This document shows positions 43,151-55,468 of a stretch of 64,000 nt of DNA, piece after piece (positions within the stretch are counted from its first letter, which is position 1; each line of letters starts with the position of its first letter). This stretch comes from Labyrinthula sp. Ha (Eukaryota > Sar > Bigyra > Labyrinthulida > Labyrinthulaceae): the NCBI GenBank assembly GCA_015227615.1, contig JAALGZ010000002.1, forward strand, positions 1,488,001 to 1,552,000. The letters run 5' to 3'. Made by a program: the position numbers and the translations under genes. Under the pieces are notes generated by a model. The model was not told where the DNA came from and searched no databases. It saw only the letters and a list, made by a program, of their open reading frames with translations.

Positions 43151-46100
43151 GGTTGATTTATATTATATACTGGTTGGGACAGTTCAAACGTCCCTTTACA
43201 CTTCCTTTATTCACTTCGATTTTTTTTATATGGGGCTTGTAGTAATGCGACATTGTTCTGTGTTTGAAGAAGTAAATTACGTGTAGGGAGATTTTTTTTC
43301 TCTTAGGATTGTAGTCTGATTAAATTTATATACAGTCTGACTAAAGAATAAATATTTTGTATTATTAAGTTTTGAAAAGGATTTTTCTAATTATATTTTT
43401 TTGGTTTCATACCTTGGAATTTCAAAGAATCTGGTCCATATGTTTGTCAAAACCCATACATTTCCAAGATGTTAAATATAAGAGAATGTAAATGGATTAT
43501 GTCTTTCTATTTAATATATATTAGGGCTACAATCTAAAAATACCGAAATAAATACAAACTAAGTATCAAATAATTAGTAGCTAAGTATACTACAGAAAAC
43601 TTTTGATAGTGTAAGTTCGCCATAAACTTTCTACAGTAACATACTTGATGGAAATAAGCTTTATGGAAGGGAGAGTTTGTAGGGAAATTTAATATTTTAG
43701 CTTTTTCTTATTGCTAACTTAAGCTTAATCTAGTTGAAATCTTTACTTCCTTATCCCCCGCCATATCCAATGACTGAAATTCTTAATACATTTCATACTT
43801 CATCTTCTGGCCAGATTATCTGTATAAGAGTTTCCCCATTCAAAAAGCTAAAGCACTATAAGATTTTGGATTAAGTACTGCATTAAAAAGTAATAACTTG
43901 GTAAAGTTTCTTCTAAGCACTGGGAATTCATATAATAGTTAGCTGTTCAAATTCAAATAGCAACATTTTTTATTTTGTTCAAATATATTAGTTTCAATTT
44001 AATTTTTCTTCAGGGGTTCAAAGTTACTACTCACAGATATTAAGATATATTCATCGTGTTCATATTTTTTATAGACCAAAGTGTATAGACTTATGCGAGA
44101 ACGCGTTGAGACAAGAAGGATAAGCATGAGTTCTTATGACGTTGTAACTAACTGATATTAAAGGTCTCAGTCTATGAAGATAATTTCCAGACTGCAGTAT
44201 CAGTACAGTATGTTCATACTTTTCCTAAAACTATATTCCTGCGAAACCAAATAATCTAGTAATAGCAATTGTGATGTTCCTTCTTAGGGAAAATAGTGCA
44301 TTATATACAGGTTCGTATGCTCTTAGTATCACGACAAGTAATTTGATTTATTCTGATCAAGCTCTTGGTAGGCAACTTATCAAAGAAGCATAGTCATAAC
44401 AACCCAAAAGCTAAAAGTTTAAAGAAAAGGATCAAAAGATTTAATTGAAACTAAAAAGCTTATAGCAAATTATTTTTGCTGTTGTAATTAATAGGCTTAA
44501 GAATGATGAAGAAGTACCAAGAGAGAGAAGACTAAGTATTAATTTATATGCTCTATTCCCACATATCACAGCAACCTTGGTTATTTCGTGTTGTTTGAAT
44601 GAAATTGTTATGAATGTAGTACCACAACACCTGGGTTTGATAAAATTAAAGCTCGATAGGGTTGATAACTTAATTAGATAGTTGTTTCGGTCTTACTGAA
44701 CATATTCACCTTACTCAATTGTGCGGAACTTTGATAGAATGCGTTGTTAAGGGTCGCGAGGCAATAGAACTATGGACAATAAGGATGACATTAAATTCAT
44801 AAGATCACTGATAAATCACAGTTTCGCTTAGTTTGAATTTGCTCTGCTGTCATGTAAGTACTTATTCAATCTGTATCAAGTTAGTTGTTTTATCAAAATA
44901 ATCCATCAAGTTAAGAAGAAAATGTTTAGGAAGATATACTCTTGCTTTGCGTATTAATAATCCAGAGCATTTTAAATATATCATAAACGAAAACCAGCCA
45001 CTAAGTAGAATACTGCAGAAAAATACCAACGAAAACATTGGAGAAGATTCTTGGATATAGTTTAGAATCATAATTTCCTCAGGATATAGCCGCGGTAGGG
45101 ATTTTTTATGAAAACACACAATAATTTGATGAACAATGTGTATTTTTATTAATTAATTATTGTTAACAAAAATCTGCTAAGGAAGCTTACAGAGGTAATA
45201 TGTCAGTTCTTATGTGACAAGAGAAAAGAGAAATGAAATTTCCTTAATAACTTTTCAAATGTCCAACACCACGTCTTTTGTTTGATAAACTACCATAACA
45301 AGAAGTAAACATGCTTCTGCTGGGAGGTAACTGCTTGGACAGGCTAAAACTAAGCCGTTTTCCGCAAGTTTATGTGCTGCTATTAGTTGAAATGAATTTC
45401 CTCGAAAATTTTCCTGGCTACTTTTCACCCATTGCATGGACGGGGGGTGCTCTTGTGGTATTCTCAAGTGTTATTCCATCACCCAGAAAGCCGCTATTTT
45501 GTCTTCAAGTTTACATCAACGCTTTTAAAGTGGCTGAATCAACATTCACCAATGGTTTCTGTGCACTACCACTAGTTTATCACAACACATTTGGCAACGG
45601 GTTTAACTTGTTGCTACTCATTAGTTTAAGAATTACAGTTTTCTTGGCTAATATTTGCACAAACTTACTATTTATATTTACTAATGAGACTCAAGTGTGA
45701 GTTACAATGCATACATCCATGCGCTTAATGACCATGACTGTTATAACAAGAAATATTCATTATAGCAAGTACAATTTTCAAATTTTAGTGGTTTTTACAG
45801 CATTACCAAAAATAAGATTGAAACTTGAAAACACATTCGAAGTATTCTAATTGAGCGTCAGATAGACCTTTCTCGTTTTTATGTCCTTGTGAGAGACCAA
45901 GTCAAAGCCAAATATTTACAGAGTCTGGAGGAAAATTTGAAAGATTGGAACTGAGCATGGAGAAACTTAGTTGAAGAATTTGTTGTAACTTTCAGTATAT
46001 ACTGGACGTAGTTTGGTTTCATATTTAAAAAACTCTCCAACTCTAATATCAAATGCAGTGAAAACATTGGAAAACTTTCTACAATTGTGAGAATAACCAT

Positions 46101-48711
46101 TCATCAATCAGAAAGTCGTCATTATACCCTTTTGTTTCTTAGGTTACATTGTTCCAGCTGAGGTTTTGGAGCAGGGATATTTTACGAGCATCAGATCATG
46201 AAACCAAACTGATATGGTTGAGTTGGATGTATTTGTTAAATTAAAACCCACATAAGTGGAAGCCAAAACATATATAAACTCTCTTATGAAATTAGAAAGC
46301 CTGTTGTATAGAACTGCTTTTAATATCCTAAATTAATCTCTCATCCTGTTGCACATTTGTTCGAAAAAATAGCTTTAAGAAATGTTGAAGGTAATTCTCG
46401 AGGTTAAAGGTCCTGTACCCATAGCCAAATCAAAGAACTGTTGATGGAACTTTGCTCTAGTCTTTCTAACAAGAATGAAAAAAGTGTACCAACTTCGCAA
46501 CTTATTTTAAAGGTGTTTCAAACCTAGAATAACACCCATTACAAGTACAGCAAAAATAATGAAACTCATTGTGCTGGAGAAACCGATACTCAATATGTTA
46601 CCATTTTAGACAATGCTGTAGTAGCTCCCGATGGACTGAAGAATACATCATAGTTGCGGTCAAGATTTATTAACTAAATTTCCATAAAAATAATTTAATT
46701 TTTTTTTGATCTTTTAGAGTGTGCTGTTACCTCTTTCTTAAAGTATGACTTTTAACACGGAGTTAATGATGCTACTATAGTCTAGGCAAACTGGGTTAAA
46801 TAAAAATATAATGAAAACGAAGGAAAATACTTGCAAGAATATTTGTCTTTCCAGCACTTAGGTAGATTGAAAGCTATATCGCAATTTTGCGCACAATGGA
46901 AAATTTTAACAAACCTTCCTACTACTTCAGACGCTGTCTACAAGTAAAAAGATGAAAACCTCAGAATTTTTGGCTCAATTAAAATTTATTGGACAGCTAC
47001 TAAACGTATCTAAAAATGCATTTTAAAGGTGTTGAGGTCTTACTGTCGGCCGGTGAACCAAAATGTTCTTTAGATCAATAAAACCAGCTAAGCCTAATTT
47101 GTGGCTAATCTTTTTTCTTGCCCTCTCTCAAGCCTCACTTCTGGAAGCGTGAAAGCTTTAATAGGAAGGCAATGTATTTCGCTCTACTGGAGCGATATGC
47201 TGCAGGCACTATTCGCACAGGAGGGTAACTAATACAGAAATACCCGAGCAGATAAAACATGCTTCACGGTGCACCCAAAAACTGGGTGTTACTTAACTCC
47301 TGAGCGAAAAAGTCAAATATGTACACTGGTACATATACTTGGCAAGGCTGATGATAAATAGACATTTTATTGACTCGAGAACAAGATCCAGAAGTAAAAG
47401 AACCAATCTAAAAAGAGACAGAGTTAGTCCAAGAAAATGATCAGAACAGTGTGTCTCGACAACAGGGTTCTCTTGTTGTAAGCTCCTAAACGCACTTTCA
47501 CCTAAGTTTACCCTAGTAATCCATTTTTTTGAAAACTATTGTCCTCCATAAAATAAACACTAACTTAAAACTTCCAGTTTAATGGACTCAAATTGTCCAC
47601 TTATTCTGACAACCCTTCTGAATAGCTCTTATACCAGACGCTAACAACGTAAAGCCTTCCGCGAAGCTAACAATTTTTTTTGGAAACTTTACAGAACATC
47701 AAAAACAATTTGAAACTGTATTGATATCCCGAGTGAGTTACTGTTCATCTTCATGATTCCAACTCCCAAGTAGAGCTACTGTCTGAAATTGTACTGGGTT
47801 TAGTAATGGTGGCAAGTATTCTTTTGAGGCGCTTTCTTAGTAATACAATAAGCTTAATCTGACTAAGCAACTCTAGAAGAGCATGGCGAACAAATGATTA
47901 AATTAATTACTGTGGTGAAACATTACATGCTCAGCAATTTCTTTTGTTTGCATTTGGGGTTAAGTTCGAAAAATATTTCCAGATACCAAATTGGCTCCTT
48001 GGGAAAACACCTAAATTTGAATCAGCTTCAAAGAAAATGAACCGGGTCGCTGAAAAACTATATCTCTAGAAACAAACTTTTTTATTGACCCATTAAGGAA
48101 CTAGTCACACGGGATGAACGCTATGAACACACCGATTGCTCAGCAATCTAAATCGCTATATGCAGCGCGTAATATGCTTTCTATAATAACCATTCGTATG
48201 TACTTTCTTTCATAAAAGTAGATAAGAAATATAATTCTATTCAAAATTAATGAACTACCATTCATGACTAGCGTCTGAGCTAGTAATCAGTATTAATTCA
48301 AACAAGTATAATTATATCTCGTACTCTTTATCTCTAAATTAATCGAGATTATCTCGAACCTGTTGCTCTTGAACACTTCTCGAGTTTAAGGCTCGGGCAA
48401 TTCGATGACTGCAATCGTGATGCGCGGTATAATTCATAAAGTTCGAAGCTGGGACATTACTCGATATTTTCACGATATATTAAGGTAAGATCAAGGTGAA
48501 TAAAAATTATACGATAATACCAAGATCACCGGGAAGAACGACCAAGACAAAGATGGGACAACTTAGTTGCAAAATGGTCTTATAGGAGTAAACAGACTTG
48601 AACAGTGTAGCACCAAAGTCTTTTACTCTATACAGGAAAATGCAACGGAACAAGTCGTGACTATTTTTTTCTTACGGCTTAAAACGAGTTCAAACAAACT
48701 TCAAAGTTAAA
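43151..48711. other. 5.6-kb gene-poor region
   Basis: No recognised gene. The best frame is 45311-45700 (plus, ATG start, 129 codons, several hydrophobic runs), overlapped on the other strand by 45255-45467; neither resembles a family, and they may be chance or remnants. A 44862-45119 minus frame (85 codons, ATG) is equally unsupported. Around 47170-47290 the base composition rises and two clean hairpins occur. Confidence 0.4.
47179..47288. other. pair of short perfect hairpins
   Basis: TCGCTC (47179-47184) pairs with GAGCGA (47190-47195) around a 5-base loop, and CACCCA (47272-47277) pairs with TGGGTG (47283-47288) around a 5-base loop. Both lie in a locally GC-richer patch. They could belong to one structured RNA; no family recognised. 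Confidence 0.2.
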
Positions 48712-49071
48712 ATGAGTAAATTGAGCAACCATAAAGCCCTTCCTAACTCCTCTTTAAAGAAGCAAAAGAGGTTTTTGACATACCAGGAGAAAAGAGCACG
48801 GAATGTGGAATCTGTCCGAAGACACAGGAAGCGTGTTCGCATAGAATTAGAAATTGCATACGAGAAAGAAGATTTGTTGAAAGATGAAGTTGAAGTACTA
48901 AGAGCACAAATACAAAGATTGAGACAACACCTTTGGAAGCTTGAACGCAACAATAATTTGAACTTATGGAGTAGGAGGTATCTTTTGAATGAAAATCTCT
49001 TTATGCGAGAAATAAATAGATCGGTGGCCCAATATCAAGCTATTGTATCTGAAGTATTAAAAAAACAGTAG
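48712..49071 (+). CDS. small bZIP transcription factor
   Basis: 119 residues, ATG at 48712. The basic region RARNVESVRRHRKRVRIE carries the N-x7-R spacing that defines bZIP DNA-binding segments (Asn, then Ser in the usual Ala/Ser position, paired Arg). A heptad-like series follows (LEIAYEKEDLLKDEVEVLRAQIQRLRQHLWKLE), consistent with a leucine zipper using Leu, Val and Ile. The remaining 35 residues are helical and may extend the coiled coil. No activation domain is evident in such a short protein, so it may act as a heterodimer partner or repressor. It stands alone, with more than 3 kb of apparently non-coding DNA on each side. Dimer partner and targets unknown. Confidence 0.72.
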   Translation: MSKLSNHKALPNSSLKKQKRFLTYQEKRARNVESVRRHRKRVRIELEIAYEKEDLLKDEVEVLRAQIQRLRQHLWKLERNNNLNLWSRRYLLNENLFMREINRSVAQYQAIVSEVLKKQ

Positions 49072-52000
49072 AATTTGCTCCTTGCAAGTGGTTTAAATGT
49101 CGTCTTATGGCCCTTGGATGAGCAAAAACAACTTTTTAATGTCCAAGACATAAATATTATAAAGGCAAATAGTGTGAAAATATTCGTTCAGATTTTAGTG
49201 TATGTATATTTCAAGTGAATAACTCTAACATGTCAAACCAAAACCAGTGTCTGTTATTCTGATAGAATAAACGTGTGTGAACCTAAGGAACATTTGGAGA
49301 CATTGTATACAAATTAATAAACATGGAGTTTGTGATTGGAAAAAATTTCAGCTCAATGTACCTCTGAAATTATTCTTGTAAATTTTTTTCATTTTTTAGT
49401 CATTGCATTAAATCTTCGTTACGACAAACTTGCTCCTTGTATTATGTGGTATCAATTTCGCTCTATTGAACTAGAAATAAGATAATGTGGTAATGCCATC
49501 TTGTGCTAAAGGCACTTGATTTCGTAGGTTTGTTTTACATGAAGAATGGGATAAGGTTAGATGTAAATACGAGAAAAGGAAGAATATTTATCAAACTTTG
49601 AGTCATTCAGCGTTCAATAATATATCATTAAACAAGTTAAATAGATCATAAAGTTACGCTTTTGGAGTTGGTGTAGTGTAACCGCATAAACACTGCGAAT
49701 GCCCATCGGGACTAACATAGAGAGCACAAAGGATCTTGGTCCAGGTATGGGGTTCAAACAGCATTTTAAAACATTTTTCAACAGAATTTTAATTTATTAA
49801 ATTAAAAAAAATTCATGGATTTCATACCTAAAACTACGTCCCACAGTTGGCCACTATTGAACTATGCTCTATTTGATAACCTGCTACCAAGCATCGACCC
49901 CGCCACTTTAAAGAATACTAACTGCTCAGGCAAATAAAGAAAAACTTTGTTGGTGTAGCCTTCGCCTGAATCTTTTTAGTTTGCTTTAGCTTTGTTGTGA
50001 CGGATTGAGGAAGGTGCCTGTGAGATCGACTATCAAATTGCAGTTCATTAATTATATGTTTGAAATAATAGTAAAATAGAATTAGAGCCCCGTTCGACAG
50101 CTCTTAGGAGCAATATATGCAAGTATAAAATTAAATATATTGATTAACTGTATATCGTGTACCTTCTTGGTAGCAAGATTTAAATAAATTAAGCCTTCTA
50201 GAATCATCTTTTTTGCAATAATTAACTAGGTGGATGAACGTTCAATGAGACTTAGTCTTCAATACAGCCTAGTCAGCTACAAACTGCAAATCATTTCATC
50301 CCAATAATGAGTAAACTGATAATGGAGTTTGTTAATACTGTAAATGGGAAGGAATTAGCTAAGTAATTAATCTATGGAAATCAGAAAAAAAATCCTGTTG
50401 AAACTATTTGGAAAATAAGTTTGATCCGCCGGTGTCAATATATTAAAGGCTGCTTATTACGTTCCCTTAGAAATTTTACATTTTCTACCTACTTCAATGG
50501 AACTAAAAATATTTCTCTAAATAATATTGGTTATAGTTGTGTAGTATGTCCTAAGCTTGAATGTTGAAAAATTGACAACCTAAATGCTTTCTTCAAGGAA
50601 TTCTTGAGGGGTAAAAAGCACCATATCTAAGCAGAGGTTCATGTCTCACAATTTTTTCTTATTGGAAGCAAGTGCATGAAGGGAAAGCATTCTACTTAAT
50701 TTAATGAATATTCTCCCCCTGATGAAGAGAAACCAGTAATTTTGGCTCTGCAGTGAATCATAACATTTTCGGTTTTTATTTCACACAACAATGTTCATAA
50801 GGTATGAATTTTTGCCAAGTGATAATTTGAGTAAAGGAATATCTTATATTTTGGAATAAATGTTTAGTCCGTTATTACCTATTTTTTCCTGCTTAGACTT
50901 TGTAAACTTGGCCAATAAGCGTGTCTGACTTATATAAGAAAATTTTTGTACTACCTACCGAAGGTCATTTCATGTCATTCTGTTTTATTTCTTACCCCTT
51001 GGTATAGAATTGCAGAATTTAAGTAGGAAGATGCAGTGTTCATATATTTAATGAAGTCTTGTTAATCGGTTCTATATAATTTTGCTCACTTTATTATTAT
51101 GAATTTTAATTCTTCTACTTGGTATCAGACCCTGTTTAATGTCGTTTCAGGCAGTAAATAAGAATTTTTTTGGTCATAGCAGCATGTTCTCCACAAGGGT
51201 ATCTTGTGGACGGATTCATAACTTAATGGACCATTTTAAGCTGATTTTCTATTCGAATGAATCAACCTCTAAAATTGCCAAAAAAAACACAGTGAAATTA
51301 GAAATGAAGAAACAAGAAAGAGAAAAGGAAGATAACAGAAAAAGAGAAAGTTGACACTTATGACACACCAGGTAACACATTATTTTTATTGACTTCAGAG
51401 GGAACCTCAAACAAACAAAATTTGCAATGATTTGAAGTTGTATGTCACCCTTAATTTTATACATTCTGTCATACGAGGCAATTGAAGAAGCAAATCTTCT
51501 ATTAAATGAAGGCAATGAATACTCAAGTCAGAACTGGAACCAAGCAAAGTAGAAGAAGAAAAAGGATGGACAAAGGTTCATAGCTAAAGTTCTTGAAGCA
51601 AACCTAGCCCTTGAATTTTTTCGGCTGAAAAAAATGGTTAACGAGCAGATGGATCATAGGGTACTTGCTTTTGCTTATCAAAGTTGTTCAACGGGAACAA
51701 TTGTAACCCATACAAAAATGGAACTTGCTTATTCTCAACTTACTTTCCATAAGTGCAAAAAAAAAGTCTCGCAAGTTCAAACTGATTTCAATTCATGTGA
51801 TCAGTGATGTCGTGACCTTACTTGAAGGACGTGCACCCCAACTTTCAGAGCATAGCTAATGTTAAAGACAAACTAGAAACTGCTTCTATATTCTCAAACA
51901 AAACTACATCTTGTTCATGCTCTCCCTTTAAATTCACGACTTCTTTCTGTTCTTTCCTCTAAAAATTGACGCGATAATGCTCTTATCTTGCGTATTCCAT

Positions 52001-52318
52001 TGTAAGCAATATTTTGAAGAACTTCAAACATTGCATCTAGTGAAAATTCTCTGCCTATGATCCATCTGTGTTCTTACTCAGTTTTTTTCTTTTCCTGTAC
52101 TAGCGTAACCTGTACCTAGGGGGCTCACCTTAGTATTCTGCTTTCGTGTTACTTTCGTTCTTTTCAATTTCAGATTTTGGGCCACATTCCTGTTAGGGTG
52201 TAATGATCAATCATAAAAACTAGCCTGAAACATGCTGACCAGTAATAGGCCGATCCTGTTTTTTTTGTAACAAATTACTCAATAAGTTAAAATAAGGGTG
52301 CATTACCACACTCAACCG
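49072..52318. other. 3.2-kb gene-poor region with one broken frame
   Basis: Mostly AT-rich sequence without recognisable genes. A frame at 51139-51354 (71 codons) has a charged end but no family resemblance. The segment 51442-51807 looks partly coding and is listed separately. The MYST gene starts at the right-hand edge. Confidence 0.45.
51442..51807 (+). pseudogene. possible coding remnant with in-frame TAG
   Basis: From the ATG at 51442 the frame runs 36 codons to TAG (51550), then continues open for another 84 codons to TGA (51805). The second part reads like protein, with mixed charged and hydrophobic residues (FIAKVLEANLALEFFRLKK, VLAFAYQSC). Removing a 29-nt segment with GT-AG ends would not obviously help, since the candidate is not T-rich like the other introns. 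It may be a decayed gene, part of an unrecognised spliced gene, or chance. Confidence 0.25.
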
Positions 52319-53720
<1,402 letters not shown>

Positions 53721-53743
53721 TTTTTTGGTCGTTTAATTAAAAA

Positions 53744-55039
53744 ATGATGGAAGATGAAGAGTCTTTGAGTGTACGAGTATTAATTCAACCTGAGAATTTC
53801 CCTTACCATGTAAGTGTGAATTCAAAGTCCACACTAATTGATCTGAAACTAAAGGTGGCTGAGACTCTCGGTGTTAGCGATAAGGCCATTCTCTTATACC
53901 CTATTAAAGGGGTAAATGAAGAAGGCCCTTTGGAAGAACTTGTTACCAGAGTGGCCTGCGGAAGTGATCGAATAAGGGAAGTGAGGATAGTACTAAAACC
54001 ACCTGGAACAGCCAGTACAGAACAAAGCAGTCGCGAATCATCATCAAAGGCATCTTTTTTTCAAACACCACAAGTAGTTTCATGTTTTCTTAGAATATAG
54101 GTAGTAATTTATCGTGATTTAAAGCAAACAAGGGATTTTGAGGGAGGTTTTCAATCTAAGCACTCTGGAAAGGTGTACTTGAGTTGTGGAAATCAGTGCT
54201 CTTTAAGAAAAACGAAACTTGTATGGGAGCAGGAGAGCCAAAGGAAAATGGGGAAGTTGAAGGAGAGAAAGTGTCAAACTGGTCCAGTTACAAGTCATTC
54301 CTCTCAAACGAAAGAGGAAAAAGGAACCCAAACTTATTTATATCGAAAAGACTTGTTCACAGACAGCTCTCTTTCTACATTTCTCACATTTAATAATAAG
54401 AGTTTTGTCTCTGGGGAGGATCTTTGTAAGATGAAACTTAGAAGCGCTATTCAAATTCAGTCTTTTTGGCGGAAAGTTATGGCTAACAGGCAAGTAAGGA
54501 AGTTATTTCTTCACTCACTGGGACGGGAACGCGTGACAGAAGCTGAGATTAAAAGTACTTCGTGTGATCATTTCCCTAAAGACATTTTTCAAAGGGAGGA
54601 ACAATTTCTAAAGAGTGAAGCTACGAACTCTGTGTGGAGGCTTTCTACCGGGGATACGATCGAAGTAGAAACTTCTCACGTTACCCTAGTTCGAAAAATG
54701 CTACGTTTGTTGGAAAATTTTCAATTTTTTTCAAAATTGCAGCATTTAGAAAATGATCTTCCTATCGAGTTTAATGTCTCAGCAGAGAGTTGGTGGAAAC
54801 TACTTGATGAAATTGAGCTGCAGTTGGAGGAAGTATCGTCACCGCACAAACTTCCAATTAAGTTACGCAAAGATATTTTACAACTTCTTAAGCGAGAATA
54901 TGAACTCGGGCGTCGAAGAAGGTGTAGAAGCTGGAAAAGCAGGGAAACTCTTAGAAAAAGACTTGAATTTCTCTTGAAAGATGCATGTGTTCAGGTCGCT
55001 TCGTCCGGACCAAACCCTATTCCTCAAACTAAGTCATAA
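53744..55039 (+). CDS. IQUB: IQUB: ubiquitin-like and IQ-motif ciliary protein, two exons
   Basis: Exons 53744-54073 and 54101-55039 with a 27-nt intron; 422 residues. The N-terminus (SVRVLIQPENFPYHVSV..LIDLKLKVAETLGV) is a ubiquitin-like beta-grasp domain. Exon 2 begins with RDFEGGFQSKHSGKVY, a block I recognise from IQUB, followed by a GTQTY repeat-like segment, an IQ motif around residues 225-245 (AIQIQSFWRKVMANRQ) for calmodulin-like light chains, and a C-terminal helical domain containing LPIEFN and REYELGRRRR..RETLRKRL, also IQUB-like. Animal IQUB is longer (about 790) and sits in the radial spoke region of motile cilia. The short spacer after the MYST gene raises the chance of shared transcription. 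The match rests on several ordered blocks, not one motif. Confidence 0.82.
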
Positions 55040-55468
55040 ATATACCTGTCCTTTTCCTGAATCCAAACACGTGCTGTTTATTTGTTTAGATCTAAGTCTT
55101 ATTTTCTGTTTAAGGCTTATTGAAGATGTTATTACCCTATCTTGAGAATGTGTTCATTATATGCTCAGGGAAAAGCCTTATCTCCTATAACACTTTGCAC
55201 GTCATTATGAAGTATTCAGCCATGTATAAGAACGGAAAACCTTAGAATTAGCGATATTGTATCTTTCGTATCCTATGAAGATGAAGCCGTTAAGTACTTA
55301 GGAAAGAAGAATCTCTTGTTCAATTACTCTGAGATTTGTTTCTATCTCCGTGGAAATTTGCTGTCTAATTGACTTCAAAAATACTTTATAAAGGCCTCCC
55401 TTTCTTCCTTGATACAAATTCTTCTCGTTTTCATACCGACGTTTTAGTACTGTACAAGGTCACGCTAA
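55040..55468. other. intergenic region with TATA-like box for the kinase gene
   Basis: Non-coding. TTTATAAAG at 55385-55393 lies about 75 bp before the kinase ATG and is a plausible TATA-like element. Nothing else recognised. Confidence 0.35.

Noticed and set aside
45255-45700. 129-codon plus frame and 70-codon minus frame
   Set aside because: No family resemblance, no splice context, and overlapping frames on both strands; kept only as a note in the gap entry.
51528-51556. 29-nt intron removing the in-frame TAG
   Set aside because: It has GT-AG ends and the right length, but it is purine-rich, unlike the T-rich introns elsewhere.
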